NCBI RefSeq assembly: GCF_018687955.1
Contig: NZ_CP061309.1
Coordinates: forward strand, 1,235,564 to 1,299,563
Origin: Polynucleobacter ibericus
Lineage (GTDB): Bacteria; Pseudomonadota; Gammaproteobacteria; Burkholderiales; Burkholderiaceae
Length of the DNA: 64,000 bases
Direction: 5' to 3'
Both the position numbers and the translations under genes were made by a program. The notes beneath the pieces are model-generated. The model did no database searches. It was not told the origin of the DNA and saw only the letters and a program-made list of their open reading frames with translations. Below, in pieces: positions 58,727 through 64,000 of the stretch (its first letter is position 1; every line of letters begins with the position of its first letter).

Positions 58727-58745
58727 ATTGCAACTTAAAGCTGGA

Positions 58746-61013
58746 TTAAAGAGTAATGTCGCGCTCTTGTCTGACACAATCCACGTAGTATTCACTCTTT
58801 CCGTCAGTACTGGTTTTTACTAAACCATGGATATCTGTTTCAAATCCTGGGAACTTCTCATTAAAGTCTCTAGCAAAGTAGAGATAGTCAACGATGCGCT
58901 TATTGAAGCGCTCACCAGGAATAAGCAAGGGGATACCAGGCGGATAAGGTGTGACCAACATTGCAGTAACGCGACCATCTAACTGATCAAGAGGCACTCG
59001 ATCCACTTGCTTATGCGCCATCTTGGCCCATGCCTCTGAAGGCATCATGGCTGGCTCCATATCCGATGTGTACATCTCAGTAGTCATGCGAGCAACATCT
59101 CGACCTTTATAGAACTCATGAATTTGCTGGCAAATATCTTTTAGACCAACGCGCTCATAGCGTGGGTGCTTAGCTACAAACTCAGGTAATACTTTCCATA
59201 ATGGTGCGTTTTTATCAAAGTGGTCTTTGAACTGCTGCAATTCTGTAACGAGCGTATTCCAGCGACCTTTTGTAATACCGATCGTGAACATGATGAAGAA
59301 GGAATACAGACCGCACTTCTCCACGATAACGCCGTGCTCAGCAAGGTATTTAGTAACGATGCTCGCCGGAATGCCCATGGAACCAAAGTTACCCTCAATA
59401 TCTAAACCAGGCGTGACCACTGTTGCCTTAATGGGGTCGAGCATGTTGAAATCTTTGGCCAACTTACCAAAGTCATGCCAAGTGGCTGATGGCTCCAAGA
59501 TCCAATCTGAGCGCTCACCAATACCCTCTTCAGCCAAATGATCTGGACCCCAAACCTTAAACCACCAATCTGCACCAAACTTATCATCCACTTCGCGCAT
59601 AGCACGACGGAAGTCCATTGCTTCCGCAATCGATTCTTCAACTAGAGTTGTACCTCCAGGAGATTCCATCATGGCTGCAGATACATCGCAGGAGGCAATG
59701 ATGGCGTACTGCGGGCTAGTAGAGGTATGCATCAAATAGGCTTCATTGAAGCAATCACGATCCAGCTTGGTATCTTCTGCGTCCTGTACCAATACTTGTG
59801 AAGCTTGAGACAAACCAGCTAATAACTTGTGAGTCGACTGAGTCGCAAACATCAGACTCTTCTTGGTTCGCTTGCGATCCGAGCCAATCGCATGCATGTC
59901 TTTATAGAAAGGATGGAAAGCAGCGTGCGGCAACCAAGCTTCATCAAAATGCAAGGAGTCAACTTTGCCATCCAGCATTTCTTTAATCATCTCAACGTTG
60001 TACACAATACCGTCATAGGTACTTTGCGTTAAGGTCATAACGCGAGGCACTACATTTTTATCTTTAATAAAGGGATTGGCGTCAATTTTCTTCTGAATAT
60101 TTTTCCACTCAAACTCTTCCTTCGGGATAGGGCCAATAATGCCCAAGTGATTGCGAGTGGGCATCAAGAAAATGGGAATTGCACCCATCATCGTGATGGA
60201 ATGAATCACGGATTTGTGGCAATTACGATCCACCAAAACCACATCGCCAGGAGCAACTGTCGAATGCCAAACAATCTTGTTTGAGGTTGATGTGCCATTG
60301 GTTACAAAGAACAAATGATCCGCATTAAAGATGCGGGCGGCGTTGCGCTCACTCTGCAACACTGGACCTGTATGGTCTAGGAGTTGACCCAATTCCTCGA
60401 CAGCATTACAAACGTCAGCGCGAAGCATATTCTCACCAAAGAACTGGTGAAACATACGGCCTACCGGGCTCTTTAAGAAGGCAACGCCTCCGGAGTGCCC
60501 TGGGCAGTGCCAAGAGTAAGAGCCCTCAGAAGCGTAGTTAGTTAATGCGCGGAAAAATGGCGGCGCCAAAGAATCTAAATACACCTTAGCTTCCCGAATG
60601 ATGTGACGTGCCACGAATTCTGGGGTGTCTTCATTCATATGAATAAAGCCATGTAACTCACGTAAGATGTCATTCGGCATATGGCGAGAGGTGCGAGTCT
60701 CACCATATAAGAAGATCGGAATATCTTCATTACGTTTGCGTACTTCGGTAATGAATGCACGTAAGTTATTGAGTGCCGGGAGATCGTGATCCTCAGAATC
60801 AGAATCAAACTCTTCATCATCAATAGAAACGATAAAGGTAGATGCGCGAGAGGCTTGCTGGGCAAAGGATGTAAGATCGCCGTAGCTGGTTAAACCAATC
60901 ACTTCCATGCCTTCTGTCTCAATAGCCTCGGCGAGGTCGCGAATACCAGAACCCGAAATATTTTCGGAGCGAAAATCCTCATCAATAATGATGATTGGGA
61001 AACGAAATTTCAT
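58746..61013 (-). CDS. Orn/Lys/Arg decarboxylase (AdiA/LdcC-like)
   Basis: A 755-residue PLP-dependent basic-amino-acid decarboxylase. It has a wing domain (about 1-130), the PLP fold with HCPGHSGG, FVTNGTSTSNKIV, HFDEAWLPHAAFHPF, the PLP Lys in TQSTHKLLAGLSQAS (about 375-390), and the C-terminal domain with TPYPPGIPLLIPGE. Length matches AdiA, CadA and LdcC. Such enzymes consume a cytosolic proton and make agmatine, cadaverine or putrescine. Substrate cannot be fixed by eye. The ATG at 61013 has AGGGGAG upstream and overlaps the stop of the potassium channel gene (ATGA). Confidence 0.92.
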   Translation of the reverse strand: MKFRFPIIIIDEDFRSENISGSGIRDLAEAIETEGMEVIGLTSYGDLTSFAQQASRASTFIVSIDDEEFDSDSEDHDLPALNNLRAFITEVRKRNEDIPIFLYGETRTSRHMPNDILRELHGFIHMNEDTPEFVARHIIREAKVYLDSLAPPFFRALTNYASEGSYSWHCPGHSGGVAFLKSPVGRMFHQFFGENMLRADVCNAVEELGQLLDHTGPVLQSERNAARIFNADHLFFVTNGTSTSNKIVWHSTVAPGDVVLVDRNCHKSVIHSITMMGAIPIFLMPTRNHLGIIGPIPKEEFEWKNIQKKIDANPFIKDKNVVPRVMTLTQSTYDGIVYNVEMIKEMLDGKVDSLHFDEAWLPHAAFHPFYKDMHAIGSDRKRTKKSLMFATQSTHKLLAGLSQASQVLVQDAEDTKLDRDCFNEAYLMHTSTSPQYAIIASCDVSAAMMESPGGTTLVEESIAEAMDFRRAMREVDDKFGADWWFKVWGPDHLAEEGIGERSDWILEPSATWHDFGKLAKDFNMLDPIKATVVTPGLDIEGNFGSMGIPASIVTKYLAEHGVIVEKCGLYSFFIMFTIGITKGRWNTLVTELQQFKDHFDKNAPLWKVLPEFVAKHPRYERVGLKDICQQIHEFYKGRDVARMTTEMYTSDMEPAMMPSEAWAKMAHKQVDRVPLDQLDGRVTAMLVTPYPPGIPLLIPGERFNKRIVDYLYFARDFNEKFPGFETDIHGLVKTSTDGKSEYYVDCVRQERDITL

Positions 61014-61924
61014 AAAAACTCCCCTGCTGTGCGGTCCGAAGTATTCGGAAGCCACTTCTCAAAATTAGTAAGGTCAATTATCCGGTCGCCATCTGGCAAT
61101 ACTGTGACAATATCGATAAATGTTGCATTCTGCTGCACATCTTTGGGCAAGTAAACATGTCGCGCATAGACTTGATTGGCCAAGCTCTCGTGATAACCGG
61201 TAAAGGTAATCAGAAGATGCCACTGCTTTTCAATCGCTGCTTTACCCAAATAATCTTTTAAAGCGCTGTCTTCATCAACGCTGTGCATAGCAGTCCAGGT
61301 TAAAGAGAACACTGGACTCTCTGAGCGATGTAAAGGTAATTCAACAGAGCGCCGATAACGTTCACCCTCGGCTGTCATACTTTCTGCAATTAACCAGAGT
61401 CGCAATTGCGCCTCCACAATATGAGAGCTACGATCATTAGCCACGCGAAATTTAAATGTTTGCACGCCATTATGACTACCAACTACAGCCACTTTTGAAA
61501 AGCGTACGCCGGCGGTTGGCCGCGTAAAACGTGCAAAGGCCAAACCAGTAGTTAAGGCGGAATATACAATTCCAAAAAAGGCTTCAAAAGTCACAATCGC
61601 GTTTGGCCAAGTGCCAATAGGTGTCATACGTCCATAGCCAATGGTGGCCATTGTTTGCACGCTGAAGAAAAAGACATCTAATAAAGATCCAGCCCCTGCG
61701 TTGGAAACAGCACCATCACCACAGGCTAAGTAAGCAAAAGCAAATAGCAGATTGGCCCCAAGGTAAACAATCACGACTAGCAACATGAAGCTAGTCCAGC
61801 TGGTACCTAATAGCCAGTGATAAAAGTTATTTTCCGGGCGCGCTATTTCAGTGCGTGAGAGTGTGGCGCGATATTCATCTAAGTTAATCCGCGCAGGACT
61901 ACGACTGAAAATAAATTTACGCAC
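61010..61924 (-). CDS. Inward-rectifier-type potassium channel (KirBac-like)
   Basis: A membrane channel of about 304 residues: an N-terminal cytoplasmic slide helix, two spans (about 46-70 and 105-130) flanking the selectivity filter TIGYGRM, and a large C-terminal beta domain with FRVANDRSSHIVEAQLRLWL and HVYLPKDVQ typical of Kir proteins. It probably passes K+ and is gated by membrane lipids or cytoplasmic signals. I place the start at the GTG at 61924, after the dcd stop; the exact start is uncertain. It is coupled to the decarboxylase gene by a four-base overlap. Confidence 0.87.
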   Translation of the reverse strand: MRKFIFSRSPARINLDEYRATLSRTEIARPENNFYHWLLGTSWTSFMLLVVIVYLGANLLFAFAYLACGDGAVSNAGAGSLLDVFFFSVQTMATIGYGRMTPIGTWPNAIVTFEAFFGIVYSALTTGLAFARFTRPTAGVRFSKVAVVGSHNGVQTFKFRVANDRSSHIVEAQLRLWLIAESMTAEGERYRRSVELPLHRSESPVFSLTWTAMHSVDEDSALKDYLGKAAIEKQWHLLITFTGYHESLANQVYARHVYLPKDVQQNATFIDIVTVLPDGDRIIDLTNFEKWLPNTSDRTAGEFL

Positions 61925-61937
61925 TGCCGTAAATGGC

Positions 61938-62504
61938 TTAGGTCTTAGGCAGGGTAACGCCCCGCTGACCTTGATACTTACCACCGCGATCTTTATAAGA
62001 GGTGCCACATACCTCATCACTCTCAAAGAAGAGTACTTGCGCGCAACCCTCACCCGCATAAATCTTGGCAGGCAATGGGGTGGTGTTTGAAAACTCTAAT
62101 GTGACATAACCTTCCCACTCGGGCTCAAATGGCGTCACGTTCACAATAATTCCGCAACGCGCATACGTACTTTTACCAACGCAAACAGTTAAAACGCTGC
62201 GTGGAATCTTGAAGTACTCAACCGTTCTTGCCAATGCAAATGAATTGGGTGGAATGATACAAACATCACCTTTGAAATCAACGAAAGATTGCTCATCGAA
62301 ATTCTTCGGATCAACTATGGTGCTGTTGATATTAGTGAAGATCTTAAATTCGTCTGCGCAACGTATGTCATAGCCATAGCTTGAAGTGCCATAACTTACG
62401 ATTTTGTTACCGGCGGCGTCTTGGCGAATCTGCCCAGGTTCAAATGGGCTGATCATGCCTTGTTCGCCCATGCGGCGGATCCAGTGGTCAGATTTAATAG
62501 TCAT
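61938..62504 (-). CDS. dcd: dCTP deaminase
   Basis: Dcd converts dCTP to dUTP for thymidylate supply. The 188-residue protein has the signature [27 protein letters not shown] (about 110-136) with catalytic Glu, and ends with a region ([14 protein letters not shown]) that closes over the nucleotide. Its stop lies 13 bases before the channel gene's start. TACAAT ends six bases before the ATG without any ribosome site, another leaderless-type start. Confidence 0.95.
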   Translation of the reverse strand: MTIKSDHWIRRMGEQGMISPFEPGQIRQDAAGNKIVSYGTSSYGYDIRCADEFKIFTNINSTIVDPKNFDEQSFVDFKGDVCIIPPNSFALARTVEYFKIPRSVLTVCVGKSTYARCGIIVNVTPFEPEWEGYVTLEFSNTTPLPAKIYAGEGCAQVLFFESDEVCGTSYKDRGGKYQGQRGVTLPKT

Positions 62505-62510
62505 GGACGA

Positions 62511-62516
62511 ATTGTA
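62511..62516 (-). promoter_or_regulatory. -10 element of dcd, leaderless arrangement
   Basis: TACAAT on the minus strand, exactly six bases before the dcd ATG. It would start the dcd-channel-decarboxylase operon. Confidence 0.4.
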
Positions 62517-62543
62517 AAACCTTCGTCCAAGCTACCCACGAAT

Positions 62544-63386
62544 TTATTGGGGTTTTTGGGTAAAAACGACCCTCTCAGGGGCGTTATAGATCTCGAAGTG
62601 TTTACCGGAACAACGGGAGAGGATGGTGAGATTCGTCTTGCGCGCCAACTCCAGACCCATCAAGGTCACCCCTGAACGGGTTAGCAGGAAGGGTATGCCC
62701 ATTTGAGCCCCCTTAATGACCATCTCCGAGGTTAAGCGTCCAGTGGTAAAGAAAATCAATTCCTTACCCTGTTTATTGGCTAACCACATGAGCCCAGAAA
62801 TTGAGTCGACCGCATTATGACGGCCAACATCCTCAATAAAATGCAAGAGGCGCACCCCATCCTTGCCATCTCGCTCAAAAACAGCGCAGGCATGAACTGA
62901 GCCAGACTTCTTATAAATCGAATCATGGGTCCGTATAGAGTCGATCAATGTAACTATTGCCTCCTGGGATAGTGCCGGACCTTCGGGAAGCTGAATCGAA
63001 TCCATCTCTTCGATCAAGCCACCAAACATGGTCCCTTGGCCGCAGCCTGTCGTTACGACCCGCTTACTCGTCAGGGCATCAATATCAACCGTACTTCGAC
63101 GAGTTTTGACAGCAGCAGAATCCGTCTCCCAATCTACTTGAATGCTCTCAATATCATCCGGGGACTCTACGAGACGCTGATTACGTAAATAACCCAGGAC
63201 CAAGGCTTCTGGAGCGCTTCCTAGGGTCATCAGTGTCACGACTTCACGTTTATCCAGATAAATGGTTAGAGGGCGCTCACCAGGAATATGGGTCCTTTTA
63301 AGGCGGCCCATTTCATCCATGACCTCGACCTCATGCACCACAGGCACTGAAGCGTTAGACATCTGAATGTTTGGTTTTGCTGCCAT
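62544..63386 (-). CDS. fdhD: Formate dehydrogenase accessory sulfurtransferase FdhD
   Basis: FdhD passes sulfur from IscS to the molybdenum cofactor of formate dehydrogenase. The 280-residue protein has the P-site-like GERPLTIYLDKREVVTLMTLG start, VVTTGCGQGTMFG (about 110-122), HACAVFERDGKDG, FIEDVGRHNAVDSISG and FFTTGRLTSEMVIKGAQMGIPFLLTRSG near the end. In E. coli the active loop is CxxC; here it has only C115. No formate dehydrogenase genes are in the window. Confidence 0.93.
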   Translation of the reverse strand: MAAKPNIQMSNASVPVVHEVEVMDEMGRLKRTHIPGERPLTIYLDKREVVTLMTLGSAPEALVLGYLRNQRLVESPDDIESIQVDWETDSAAVKTRRSTVDIDALTSKRVVTTGCGQGTMFGGLIEEMDSIQLPEGPALSQEAIVTLIDSIRTHDSIYKKSGSVHACAVFERDGKDGVRLLHFIEDVGRHNAVDSISGLMWLANKQGKELIFFTTGRLTSEMVIKGAQMGIPFLLTRSGVTLMGLELARKTNLTILSRCSGKHFEIYNAPERVVFTQKPQ

Positions 63387-63539
63387 AAAAACTCTCTAAG
63401 GGTCGGGCTAAATTGAAGTTTATCGGGATTTATCAATACTCCACGGTGCTTTACTTTAACCGCAGACTAAAATCAGTGCATAAGCCAGCATAATTGAGTG
63501 CTAAACCCTGATTAACCTTCTTATTTAAGTCCGCATTAC

Positions 63540-64000
63540 ATGAGCAGTTCCCAACGTCGCCTTCTTGTTACTTCCGCCCTACCGTACGCCAATGGTCAGA
63601 TCCATATTGGCCATTTGGTGGAGTATGTCCAGACCGATATTTGGGTGCGCTATCAAAGGATGCGTGGTCACGAAGTTCACTATGTTGGCGCAGATGACAC
63701 ACACGGCACCCCCATCATGTTGCGTGCTGAAAAAGAAGGTATCACCCCAAAAGAATTAATCGCCAATGTTTGGAAAGAACATAAGCGTGACTTCGATAAC
63801 TTCCTCATTTCGTTTGATAACTACTACACGACGGATAGCCCTGAGAATGAAAAGTTATCGCAAGACATTTATCTCAAGTTACGTGATGCGGGATTAATTG
63901 AAAAGCGCGCGATTGAGCAAGCCTACGATCCCGTAAAGGAAATGTTCTTACCGGATCGCTTTATTAAAGGAGAGTGCCCTAAGTGTGGCGCCAAAGATCA
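63540..64000 (+). CDS. metG: Methionyl-tRNA synthetase (5' part)
   Basis: The first 153 residues of MetG, cut by the window end. It starts at ATG with [30 protein letters not shown], containing the class I HIGH motif, then [21 protein letters not shown], and ends in the zinc-knuckle region ([10 protein letters not shown]). It charges initiator and elongator tRNA-Met. It is divergent from fdhD. Confidence 0.95.
   Translation, partial: MSSSQRRLLVTSALPYANGQIHIGHLVEYVQTDIWVRYQRMRGHEVHYVGADDTHGTPIMLRAEKEGITPKELIANVWKEHKRDFDNFLISFDNYYTTDSPENEKLSQDIYLKLRDAGLIEKRAIEQAYDPVKEMFLPDRFIKGECPKCGAKD

Overview
The window looks like a chromosome segment of a small-genome freshwater betaproteobacterium in Burkholderiaceae, most like Polynucleobacter. 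This is inferred from the moderate G+C, the style of the encoded proteins and the gene neighbourhoods (ftsK-lolA-serS, nadE-glnB, hemCD/argH, cphA'-cphA with a divergent ABC transporter, tctCBA). No rRNA was seen. One tRNA, tRNA-Ser(CGA), lies at 3254-3343. No CRISPR array, prophage or intact insertion sequence was seen.

Layout. 1-3.2 kb: a broken upstream gene, a secreted metallophosphoesterase, a candidate small RNA (about 1262-1431) and a secreted amidohydrolase, ending at the tRNA. 3.4-10.5 kb: a VapBC module, then serS-lolA-ftsK facing away from trxB, then a second VapBC module enclosed by two near-identical terminator palindromes. 10.6-19.2 kb: pyrophosphate metabolism (hppA divergent from ppa), nadE, glnB, a RodZ-like protein, an orphan response regulator and ilvD. 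19.2-27.6 kb: a compact minus-strand cluster read as a copper-uptake locus. It has a PCuAC copper chaperone, two TonB-dependent receptors (one with OprC-type copper ligands), two exported DsrE-like proteins with CPxC motifs, three DUF2946 proteins, a copper-uptake-associated protein, a 59-residue membrane protein and one protein of unknown function. The genes form a repeated module. 27.6-30.8 kb: a tripartite tricarboxylate transporter (tctCBA).

31.1-38.9 kb: a cyanophycin locus, with DUF1854 protein and ABC transporter on one strand and cphA'-cphA on the other. 39-51 kb: fbp, a third VapBC module, pepN, a GDT1-type transporter, ald with an amino-acid permease, tcdA/pdxH, msrA, an aldehyde dehydrogenase and a LysE-family exporter. 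51-58.7 kb: a RhlE-like RNA helicase with a structured leader, ubiC, hemC-hemD, argH and TRAP membrane subunits. 58.7-64 kb: fdhD and dcd-Kir channel-arginine/lysine decarboxylase on the minus strand, and the start of metG.

Three signals stand out. First is the modular copper cluster with a repeated dyad ahead of each unit. Second is a structured RNA candidate with promoter and terminator at 1.2-1.43 kb. Third, many genes without a Shine-Dalgarno have a -10-like hexamer exactly 6 bases before the ATG, suggesting frequent leaderless transcripts. Gene calls rest on recognising family motifs by eye; no database search or folding program was run.
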